Notes under the pieces: generated by a model | What the model saw: only the letters and a program-made list of their open reading frames with translations | Told to the model about the DNA's origin: nothing | Databases searched by the model: none | Made by a program: the position numbers and the translations under genes | Assembly (NCBI GenBank): GCA_049591295.1 | Contig: JBAWEQ010000105.1 | Coordinates: 1 to 24,646 of the forward strand | Direction: 5' to 3' | DNA: 24,646 nucleotides | From: DTPS01 sp049591295 | GTDB taxonomy: Bacteria > Acidobacteriota > UBA4820 > DSQY01 | Shown here: positions 1 to 5,786 of the stretch, piece after piece | Position numbering within the stretch: position 1 is the first letter of the stretch | Layout: each line of letters opens with the position of its first letter

Positions 1-135
1 ATCGCCGTCGAGCACCTCCACGGGCACGCCGCGCTCCAGGAGGCGCTCCTCCACCATCTTGGAGAGGGTGGACTTGCCCGAACCCGACAGCCCCGTGAAC
101 CAGAGAACGAAGCCTTTGCCGTTGCCGTTAGCCAT
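1..135 (-). CDS. cysC: Adenylylsulfate (APS) kinase, N-terminal part only
   Basis: Phosphorylates adenylylsulfate to PAPS, the sulfate donor for sulfate assimilation or sulfotransferases. The 45 visible residues begin MANGNGKGFVLWFTGLSGSG and carry a full P-loop (GLSGSGKST, about residues 15-23), followed by the helix and the start of the LDGD motif typical of CysC. The gene runs off the left edge, so the C-terminal three quarters and any fused sulfurylase domain cannot be judged. The ATG at 133-135 is preceded by a good GAAGGAG ribosome-binding site about 6 nt away. It is the last visible gene of an RHH regulator, AlkP phosphohydrolase, cysC series on the same strand, separated from the phosphohydrolase by an octamer-repeat hairpin. 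APS kinase is a secure family call; whether PAPS here feeds assimilation or sulfation of a surface molecule is unknown. Confidence 0.9.
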   Translation of the reverse strand, partial: MANGNGKGFVLWFTGLSGSGKSTLSKMVEERLLERGVPVEVLDGD

Positions 136-167
136 GGTTTCTCCTTCGAAGTGGTCCGTTGGGAGAA

Positions 168-304
168 GGTGACTAGGTGATTAGGTGATTAGGTGATTAG
201 GAAAAGAGGGCGGCCCGCCAGCGGGCTTGCCTCCTAGTCCCCTAGTCCCCTAGTTACCTAGTTACCTAGTCCCCTCATCACCTACTCACCTACTCACTTA
301 CTGA
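168..304. repeat. Octamer-repeat inverted element O1
   Basis: The left arm (168-201) is four 8-mers of GGTGACTA/GGTGATTA plus GG. The right arm (233-304) is nine 8-mers of opposite polarity (CCTAGTCC, CCTAGTTA, CCTCATCA, CCTACTCA). The left arm matches the reverse complement of the nearest right-arm units at 27 of 34 positions. Between them lies a perfect 6-bp palindrome, GCCCGC-CA-GCGGGC (213-226). The element fills the space from the phosphohydrolase stop codon to about 30 nt before the cysC start, so as RNA it would make a long hairpin between two genes. No protein-coding content. Confidence 0.85.
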
Positions 305-311
305 CCTCTCC

Positions 312-1694
312 TCACCCCACCACTTTCCCGATCATGTCCCCCGGCACCTCCACGCCGAGGGTCGTCAGCACCGTGGGGGCCACGTCGTAGATCTCCACGC
401 CCTCGCGGCGGCCGGGCGCCACGCCCGGTCCCTTCAGGATGAACATCCCGTACTGCGCGTGGTTGGCATCGTCGGGCCCGGTGTCGTTCTCGAAGACGTG
501 GATGGCGCCGGTCCCCACGCTGCCGGCACTGCGCCAGGCCAGGTCGCCGAAGTAGACGATCAGGTCGGGCGGGACGCCGTTGACCTTCCGGTAGACCTCC
601 TCGGGCTTGAAGACGCGCGTGCCGATGGGCCTGCCGTTCTCGTCGCCGAGGGCTTCGAGCTTCGCTTTGATGCGCTCGCGCGCGGCCTCGTACTCCGCCG
701 GTTCGATGATGCCCTGCGGCTCGCGCCCCTTGACGTTCATGAAGATGCGCGAGTAGTAGCCGCCCTCGCCCCAGCACTGGGTCCCGGACCAGTCGATGTC
801 CGAGGTCTTCAGTTTCTGTTGCCCGGTGGGCGGCGCCTTGAGAGCGAGCAGCCCCTCGCGCATGAAGAACTCGTTCACGCAGATGGCGCCGTGCATGGTG
901 CGGGCGCCGTGGTCGGAGACGACCCACGTCTGCGCGTCCTTGGGGATCAGCGCCAGCACGGAGCCGATCTCGCCGTCCAGGTACTTGTAATAGTCCCGGA
1001 TGGCGAACTCGAACTTGTGGCCCTTCTCGTAGAGGCGGTGCCCCTTGTCGTGATACCGCCAGAAGCCGTGGTGGATGCGGTCCACGCCCATCTCGACGAA
1101 GATGAAGAAGTCCCACGGCTTGCTCTTCACCCACTCGCGCACTACCTTGAATCGCCGGCGCGTCATGACGTAGATCTGTTCCAGCAGCCAATCCTTGTTG
1201 TCGGTGCGGAAGTCCTTGACGTCGATGATGTAGTCGCCCTCGGCGATGCGGTCCAGCTCGTGCTTGGCCTCGTCGGGCCAGGTGTACTGCACGTCCTTCG
1301 ATGGCGTGAGGAAGGATGCCACCAGGGTGCCGTTGAGCGGCTTGGGGGGGTAGGTCTGGGGCACGCCCAGCGCGACGCTGCTCATGCGGTTTCGCGAGAG
1401 GATCTGCCAGAGCGTCTTCTCCTTCACGTAGGACGCGTTGGCGAAGTAGAGCTCGTCGTAGCCGTAGCCTTTCCGGTTGCGGAAGCCGTAGAAGCCGAGC
1501 GTGCCGGGATCCTTGCTCGTCATCATCGCCGTCCAGGCGGGCACGGTGATGGGGGGGATCGTGGACTTCATCTCGCCCCACGCCCCCTCCTCCATCAGCC
1601 GGCTCAGGTTGGGCAACTCGGTGCGCCATTCCTGGAAGACGAGCTGCGGCGCCATGCAATCCATGCCGAAGATGAAGACCTTTTTCGCTCTCAC
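312..1694 (-). CDS. Alkaline phosphatase superfamily phosphohydrolase/phosphomutase (COG3379-like)
   Basis: A metal-dependent phosphohydrolase, nucleotide pyrophosphatase or phosphomutase of the AlkP superfamily; the substrate is unknown. The 460-residue protein has the superfamily metal sites in order: Asp12 (FIFGMDCMAP), the probable nucleophile Thr50 in PPITVPAW, a VDRIHHGFW Asp/His cluster near residue 205, SDHGA near 265, and a late His in NHAQYGMF. It has no signal peptide, so it is probably cytoplasmic, unlike secreted PhoA or arylsulfatases. The start is GTG at 1692-1694, with GGAGGG 8 nt upstream. It lies between an RHH regulator and cysC, which suggests a role beside activated sulfate or nucleotide chemistry (for example acting on a nucleotide or phosphosulfate by-product), but that is inference. 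The upstream spacer is a second octamer hairpin, and a sequence resembling the RHH operator overlaps its ribosome-binding site. Confidence 0.85.
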   Translation of the reverse strand: MRAKKVFIFGMDCMAPQLVFQEWRTELPNLSRLMEEGAWGEMKSTIPPITVPAWTAMMTSKDPGTLGFYGFRNRKGYGYDELYFANASYVKEKTLWQILSRNRMSSVALGVPQTYPPKPLNGTLVASFLTPSKDVQYTWPDEAKHELDRIAEGDYIIDVKDFRTDNKDWLLEQIYVMTRRRFKVVREWVKSKPWDFFIFVEMGVDRIHHGFWRYHDKGHRLYEKGHKFEFAIRDYYKYLDGEIGSVLALIPKDAQTWVVSDHGARTMHGAICVNEFFMREGLLALKAPPTGQQKLKTSDIDWSGTQCWGEGGYYSRIFMNVKGREPQGIIEPAEYEAARERIKAKLEALGDENGRPIGTRVFKPEEVYRKVNGVPPDLIVYFGDLAWRSAGSVGTGAIHVFENDTGPDDANHAQYGMFILKGPGVAPGRREGVEIYDVAPTVLTTLGVEVPGDMIGKVVG

Positions 1695-1714
1695 GCGGTT
1701 AGCCCTCCGTTGGA

Positions 1715-1815
1715 GTGAGGAGGTGAGGAAGGGAGGAAGTTAGGAAGTTAGGAAGTGAGAAAGGGAAAACACGCGGGAGATCCCTACTCACCTCGTCACC
1801 TCATCACCTCATCAC
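1715..1815. repeat. Octamer-repeat inverted element O2
   Basis: The left arm (1715-1770) is seven 8-mers: GTGAGGAG, GTGAGGAA, GGGAGGAA, GTTAGGAA twice, GTGAGAAA, GGGAAAAC. The right arm (1784-1815) is four 8-mers of opposite polarity: CTACTCAC, CTCGTCAC, CTCATCAC twice. The centre holds a weak GGGA-GA-TCCC palindrome (1775-1784). The right arm ends one base before the RHH stop codon and the left arm ends about 20 nt before the phosphohydrolase start. The layout is the same as O1 and O3, but the octamers have drifted. Confidence 0.8.
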
Positions 1816-1816
1816 G

Positions 1817-2029
1817 TTATAGATACCCCATGCTCTTGAGCCGCTGCCGGATGGCCTCGATCTCCTTGGCCGACAGGGCGCCTTCCAGCTTGCCCTCCTG
1901 GTGGGAGACGAGGTCCCGAAGCACGTACACGACGAATTCGGTGACGGACGCAAAACCGCTGCCCTCGATGAGGACGGCCAGGTGGTCGTACAGGGGTCGG
2001 GGGATCTTGAGGGTTACGCGAGGCTCCAT
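1817..2029 (-). CDS. Small ribbon-helix-helix (CopG/Arc-type) DNA-binding protein
   Basis: About 70 residues beginning MEPRVTLKIPRPLYDHLAVL: a short beta strand (RVTLKIP) followed by two helices around GSGFASVTEFVVYVLRDLV, the typical RHH fold that dimerises and inserts its strand into the major groove. A charged tail (KEIEAIRQRLKSMG) follows. I chose the ATG at 2027-2029 because GGGAG lies 6 nt upstream and because the promoter at 2050-2078 would start transcription near 2043. The in-frame ATG at 2041 adds MGVQ but would sit almost at the mRNA 5' end with no ribosome-binding site. An inverted repeat at 2033-2048 overlaps the predicted start site and is a likely autoregulatory operator. It is first in a unit with the AlkP-type phosphohydrolase and cysC, so it is probably their local regulator. 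RHH fold is confident; targets are inferred. Confidence 0.85.
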   Translation of the reverse strand: MEPRVTLKIPRPLYDHLAVLIEGSGFASVTEFVVYVLRDLVSHQEGKLEGALSAKEIEAIRQRLKSMGYL

Positions 2030-2032
2030 TTG

Positions 2033-2048
2033 CACTCCCATTGGAGTG
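2033..2048. promoter_or_regulatory. Inverted-repeat operator candidate at the RHH start site
   Basis: CACTCC-CATT-GGAGTG is a perfect 6-bp inverted repeat with a 4-nt centre. It overlaps the predicted transcription start of the RHH gene and its ribosome-binding site. RHH repressors bind short palindromes of this kind. The 8-mer TTGGAGTG (2041-2048) recurs at 1710-1717 next to the phosphohydrolase ribosome-binding site, there as CTCC-GTT-GGAGTG. Confidence 0.45.
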
Positions 2049-2049
2049 T

Positions 2050-2078
2050 AGTGTAGGGCTGGTGAGAGGAGCTGTCAA
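2050..2078 (-). promoter_or_regulatory. Sigma70-like promoter of the RHH gene
   Basis: On the minus strand, a perfect -35 TTGACA (2073-2078), a 17-nt spacer and -10 TACACT (2050-2055, 4 of 6 consensus bases). Transcription would start near 2043, giving a leader of about 15 nt that contains the GGGAG ribosome-binding site of the ATG at 2029. Confidence 0.6.
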
Positions 2079-2095
2079 GGGGGATGTGGAGGCGC

Positions 2096-2160
2096 GAGAC
2101 GGGAGACGGGAGACGCGAGATGCTAGACGCGATCAAGCGAAAGGCGATTGAGCGAGAGGC
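2096..2160. repeat. Heptamer array H1 (GAGACGN type)
   Basis: Read on the plus strand in 7-base steps from 2096: GAGACGG, GAGACGG, GAGACGC, GAGATGC, TAGACGC, then decaying units GATCAAGC, GAAAGGC, GATTGAGC, GAGAGGC, two of which are 8 bases long. It lies immediately upstream of the RHH promoter. The same heptamer occurs at 9109-9150 and 18984-19060. Confidence 0.8.
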
Positions 2161-2194
2161 AGAGGGGCGATTGGCCGGAACGCGGCCCGCTTTC

Positions 2195-2325
2195 CCGTCA
2201 TTCGGGCGAGCGAAGCGGGTCCAGAATCGGATTCCGGACAAGCCGGAATGACGGTGAAGGGGCGGGTTCCGGACAAGGTGAAATCCTGGCAAGCGAAGCG
2301 GGGCTAGGATCTGGAATGACGATGA
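2195..2325. repeat. Palindromic intergenic repeat, two diverged copies
   Basis: The first copy is bounded by a 9-bp inverted repeat, CCGTCATTC (2195-2203) and GAATGACGG (2246-2254), with an inner ATTCCGG-ACAAG-CCGGAAT stem (2231-2249). A second, rearranged copy (about 2265-2325) repeats TTCCGGACAAG, then GCGAAGCGGGGCTAGGATC against GCGAAGCGGGTCCAGAATC in the first, then TGGAATGACG. The ATTCC/GGAAT palindromic core resembles dRS3- or REP-type dispersed repeats. The rest of the 2042-2439 spacer, about 2326-2439, holds only a GC-rich self-complementary CCGGCCGG pair and no recognisable gene. Confidence 0.6.
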
Positions 2326-2439
2326 ACGAGGAGGGCTCTCCACCCCTCGCACCCTGCCTGCCCCTCGCTCCTGTTACGCCGCACTCCGGCCGGGGCGCCG
2401 AAGACGACCGGCCGGCTCGTCCCGATCGTGCCCGGCCGA

Positions 2440-2655
2440 TCAATGCAGGCCGCCGCCGGCCTTCTCGGAGACCTCCTTGAATCGGGCGAGAATCTCCCGC
2501 TCGTGGCGGAGTTCGTCCTCGGCGAAGGCCAGCAGAACTTGCCGGAGCTCGCCGTCTTCGCAGAGGTTCGCCGCCTCTTCGTACCGGGCCCGCGCCTGGC
2601 GCTCGGACTCCACGGCCTCCTGGAAAATCTCGAAGAGCTTCTCGGCTCGGTTCAT
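2440..2655 (-). CDS. Two-helix ferritin-like (rubrerythrin-like) small protein
   Basis: A 71-residue acidic helical protein. Its first helix has the pattern ESERQARARYEEAA and its second ELRQVLLAFAEDELRHEREI, giving the ferritin-like signature: a helix-1 Glu and Tyr, then an E-x-x-H (DELRHE) ligand pair. Full rubrerythrins have four helices with this signature twice; here there is one half, so a metal site could form only between subunits. No Cys pairs or rubredoxin domain. The ATG at 2653-2655 has GGGGGAG about 5 nt upstream. It follows the GCS2-M20 fusion on the same strand after a 126-nt spacer that contains three CGAGATGC-type octamers. Iron binding or peroxide protection is the family expectation; nothing shows it directly. 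Confidence 0.7.
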   Translation of the reverse strand: MNRAEKLFEIFQEAVESERQARARYEEAANLCEDGELRQVLLAFAEDELRHEREILARFKEVSEKAGGGLH

Positions 2656-2674
2656 GGAGCTCCCCCTTGCGTGA

Positions 2675-2698
2675 CGAGATGCCGGGATGCCGAGATGC
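2675..2698. repeat. Three-unit octamer array (CGAGATGC)
   Basis: Three consecutive 8-mers, CGAGATGC, CGGGATGC and CGAGATGC, lie about 20 nt upstream of the ferritin-like start. It is a small array of a type distinct from the GTGANNAG octamers. Confidence 0.6.
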
Positions 2699-2781
2699 AG
2701 GGGGCACCCGCTTCCGGTCCCCGGCGGCCCCTCCTCATCCCGGCCTCACGGCCCCGCGGCCGGCGTCTCGCGATGCGCGGG

Positions 2782-5625
2782 TCATCGCCCCACCAACCGC
2801 CGTGCGAAGGCGTTGAGAACCCTGAGGTAGGGTTCGATGCTCGGTATGAAGTGCCGCTCGTGGCGGCTGTGCGGGCCGATGCCGCTCTGCCCCCACACCA
2901 CCGCGTTGCCGCCGGGCGCGAAGCGGGCCGAGGTGCCGGCCAGCTTGTTGGCAGGCTGCGGGCGGCTGCCGCACACCTCGGCGGCCGCGTCGAACAGAGA
3001 CTGGAGGTGGGGGTTCTCGGCGGGACAGGCGACGCCGGCCTCCATGACCTCCGTGACCACCTCCATGTCGTTGGCCTGGCAATACTCCTGAAGGGCGTAG
3101 ACGAATGAGTCCAGAGAGTCCTCCGGGATGGGCCGGATCTCCAGGCCGAGGATCCCCTCCCCGGGCGTGACGTTGTACACGCCCGGCTCTCCGTAGGCGA
3201 AGAAGGGGAACCGCGCGCCGGTCTGCCAGCCGTCGGGCGAGTGGAGCGTGAGCCGCTCCTCCATGAGAGCGTGCAGGTTCTGGCGCGCCTGGATGAGCTG
3301 CTCGCTCAGGTCCTTGGGCACCCCGGCCACGCCGGTGTGACCGCGCTCCCCGCGGGCCACGAGACGGAGGCGCACCACGCCGCGGTTGGCCGTGCAGATC
3401 TCGCCGAAGCGCTCGTCCCCCCGCTCGCCGGTGCGCTCGCCGAAGATCATGAACTCGGGGGCGTAGAGAGCCTCCTCCTTCAGGTCCTTGAGGACCTGCG
3501 GCGTCCCGTAGGCCTCCGACTCTCCGTTCTCCTCGTTGCCCACCAGCAGGAGGTTGACGGGCGGATAGGGCGGGCCCGCCTTCAGGGCCCTCTCCATCCA
3601 GATCATGTTGGTGGCCACCACGGTCTTCATGTCCGCGGCGCCCCGCGCCCAGAGGTAATCCCCCTCGATGCGGGGCTCGAACTGCGTGTCGTTGGGATCG
3701 GGCTCCACGACGTCGAAGTGGCCGCCGAGCACCACCGGAGCCAGGAGGCCGCCCGGGAATCCCGCCAGCACGGCCGGGTAGCGCCCTCCCTGGAAGAGGC
3801 GCACCTGGGCACCGGCCTCCCGGAGCTCGCCCGCGATGAAGTGGGCGCAGCGCCAGACCTCCTCCAGCCGCTCCCGCGGGCAGTTGGTGACGGAGGGGAT
3901 GCGGCAGAGGGCCTGGGAGAGGGCCAGGACCTGGGAGACCTCATCGTCCGCGCCGGCGACGGCCTCCTGCCGCGCCGGGGCGGCGAGGAGCACCGGCAGC
4001 GAGGGATCGCGGCGGCCGGCCTCCTCGAAGGCCGTGAGGAGTTCGCCCAGCTTGGCCTGCTCGTCCCCGAGGAGCTTCTGGTCCCTCAGGACGGCGGCCA
4101 GCTCCGAGCGCAGGAGATCCCTGCGGCCCCCCAGCCACTTCCGGAAGAGCTCGCGTGGCACGATCCGGTTGCCCCAGGGCGAGAGCACCTCCCCGCGCAG
4201 CTCATCGGCGAAGAAGCTCCGCGTCCGCTCGGCTTCGTTGGGGGCGCCATCCGCCATCTCGCGGATCGGGGCCAGATGGGCCGAGGTGCCCAGCGCCCCG
4301 GCGAGAGGGTCCAGCCTGTCCAGGGTCTCGCGCAGGAAGGCCCGCAGAGGCACCCGGTCGCCCGTGAAGGGATGCTCGATGTGCGCCTTGAGGCCGTCCC
4401 GGGCCGCCTGATCCTCGTTCCGGCGCGCCCGCGCCACGTCCTCGGCGTCGTACGCGTAGCCCGCCCCGTAGGCCTCGTCGCCGTAGATCGTCAGCATGAG
4501 GCATTCCTTGAAGGCGATCTTGGCGGCGGAGAGCTCCAGGCTGTCCCCTCCCTCGTCGGTCCGGACCTCCACCCGGTTCATGGGCAGGTCCACGCGGGCG
4601 CAGAGGTTCTCCACCAGCAGGGCCTGCTCGGCCTCCTCCAGGCTGGCGTGCTCTCCCGCCCGGTAGAGCCCCTTCTGGTAGAGCTTGAGGAGCTGCTCGC
4701 TGGTGGCCCAGATGTTCCGGTTGACCGGGTCCACGTCGGAGCGGGCGCGCACCGGCGTCCAGTTGTTGGCCCCGAAGCGGACGCCCCGGCGCACCAGGTC
4801 GTAGGAGATCCGCAGGTAGTCCTGATGGCTCGCGTAGAGGTAGGGGACGTCGAGTTCGGGGGGGTTGGGGAAGGTCAGGAGGCGGTTGCTGTCCACCTCC
4901 GTCAGGACCACCTCGGGCCGGCCGTTCACCGTTTCCCAGCTCAAGGGGGTGGAGGCCGTGACGGCGATGAAGAGCGGGCAGAAGGGGCGGAGCAGCCGCG
5001 TCGCCCGGATCACGGCATCGTTCCGGAAATCCACGAGCGTCCGGCCCTCGCGGCGGTGGCGCGGGAGGTGGAAGAAGTCCCAGGAGAGCAGAGCCTCGGG
5101 GTAGGAGTGGTTGGTGTGGATGCCCGCCGTGGCCAGGCGGCTGCCGTAGAGCCCCACGCAGCGCGCCAGGTATTTCTTCTTGGCCAGGCTCCAGCCGTCC
5201 GGGATGGAATCCTCCCCCACCTCCACCGGGTAGGGCAGGTTGCCGTGGAAGGGCAGGAAGGATTCACCGAAGGCGAGCCCGGCGCCGGCCAGCGCGTTGA
5301 CCACCACCGCCTCCAGAACCCGGCCCTCCATGGCGGTCCCGCGCAGGTCGTAGTAGGGGCGCGTGGCGGCCTCGGTCATCCAGTGGAAGACCTCGAGCTG
5401 GAAGCGCGAACGCGCCCACTCCGGGATGTGCTCCGCCATGAGGTAGTCGGAGAAGGAGCGGCGGCCCGGCCCGAAGCCCACGGTGGTGACGGGCCGGATC
5501 TGCGAGTCCAGCACGTTGAACTCCAGCTCCAGCCCCGAGAGCCCCCGTTCGAAGTGGGTCTCGATGGAAGACTCGATCCCGAGCCGGACCTTCTCGGCGA
5601 ACTTGCCCCAATCGGCGGTTTTCAT
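2782..5625 (-). CDS. Fusion of GCS2-type glutamate-cysteine ligase domain and M20 metallopeptidase domain
   Basis: A 947-residue two-domain enzyme. Residues 1 to about 500 resemble the GCS2/carboxylate-amine ligase family, which joins the gamma-carboxyl of glutamate to an amine using ATP: GLELEFN (31-37), GIHTNHSYPEALLSWDF, GANNWTPVRAR and RVEVRTDEGGDSLELSAAK. Residues from about 560 to the end are an M20/ArgE/DapE-type zinc hydrolase: the GGHFDVV His/Asp pair near 634, GAADMK near 663, the catalytic and metal Glu pair in GNEENGE near 698, FGERTGE, and a C-terminal His in GPHSRHERHFIPS. All expected M20 residues look present. The reading frame is continuous across the junction, so this is a real fusion. 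One chain that may both form and cleave gamma-glutamyl-type amides is unusual. An aminotransferase lies just upstream. The ATG at 5625 has GGAGGG 11 nt away. The amine substrate is unknown. Confidence 0.8.
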   Translation of the reverse strand: MKTADWGKFAEKVRLGIESSIETHFERGLSGLELEFNVLDSQIRPVTTVGFGPGRRSFSDYLMAEHIPEWARSRFQLEVFHWMTEAATRPYYDLRGTAMEGRVLEAVVVNALAGAGLAFGESFLPFHGNLPYPVEVGEDSIPDGWSLAKKKYLARCVGLYGSRLATAGIHTNHSYPEALLSWDFFHLPRHRREGRTLVDFRNDAVIRATRLLRPFCPLFIAVTASTPLSWETVNGRPEVVLTEVDSNRLLTFPNPPELDVPYLYASHQDYLRISYDLVRRGVRFGANNWTPVRARSDVDPVNRNIWATSEQLLKLYQKGLYRAGEHASLEEAEQALLVENLCARVDLPMNRVEVRTDEGGDSLELSAAKIAFKECLMLTIYGDEAYGAGYAYDAEDVARARRNEDQAARDGLKAHIEHPFTGDRVPLRAFLRETLDRLDPLAGALGTSAHLAPIREMADGAPNEAERTRSFFADELRGEVLSPWGNRIVPRELFRKWLGGRRDLLRSELAAVLRDQKLLGDEQAKLGELLTAFEEAGRRDPSLPVLLAAPARQEAVAGADDEVSQVLALSQALCRIPSVTNCPRERLEEVWRCAHFIAGELREAGAQVRLFQGGRYPAVLAGFPGGLLAPVVLGGHFDVVEPDPNDTQFEPRIEGDYLWARGAADMKTVVATNMIWMERALKAGPPYPPVNLLLVGNEENGESEAYGTPQVLKDLKEEALYAPEFMIFGERTGERGDERFGEICTANRGVVRLRLVARGERGHTGVAGVPKDLSEQLIQARQNLHALMEERLTLHSPDGWQTGARFPFFAYGEPGVYNVTPGEGILGLEIRPIPEDSLDSFVYALQEYCQANDMEVVTEVMEAGVACPAENPHLQSLFDAAAEVCGSRPQPANKLAGTSARFAPGGNAVVWGQSGIGPHSRHERHFIPSIEPYLRVLNAFARRLVGR

Positions 5626-5649
5626 CTTCGAAGAAGCCCTCCGGGGGTG

Positions 5650-5786
5650 GTGACTAGGTGACTAGGTGACTAGGTAACTAGGTGACTAGGTAACTAGGTG
5701 ACTAGGGACTACGGGATGAGGAGGACCGGCTGCGGGGCGAGAGGTATGACCGGCCCGCCCCACCGTCACCTCATCGCGGCCTCTCA
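5650..5786. repeat. Octamer-repeat inverted element O3
   Basis: The left arm (5650-5713) is eight 8-mers, seven of them GTGACTAG or GTAACTAG and nearly perfect. The right arm is shorter and more degraded (GTCACCTCAT at 5765-5774, then CTCATCATCTCGTG running over the aminotransferase stop codon). The centre has a GGGGCG/CGCCCC inverted repeat (5734-5739 and 5756-5761). It fills the spacer between the aminotransferase and the GCS2-M20 fusion gene. Confidence 0.8.

Noticed and set aside
459..1718. 419-codon plus-strand frame opposite the phosphohydrolase
   Set aside because: No recognisable motif. The opposite strand encodes a full AlkP-superfamily metal site.
3241..5661. 806-codon open frame on the plus strand opposite the GCS2-M20 gene
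   Set aside because: The minus-strand frame has clear family motifs over its full length. The plus-strand frame gives Gly/Ala/Arg/His-rich sequence with no motifs, as expected from GC-rich codon bias.
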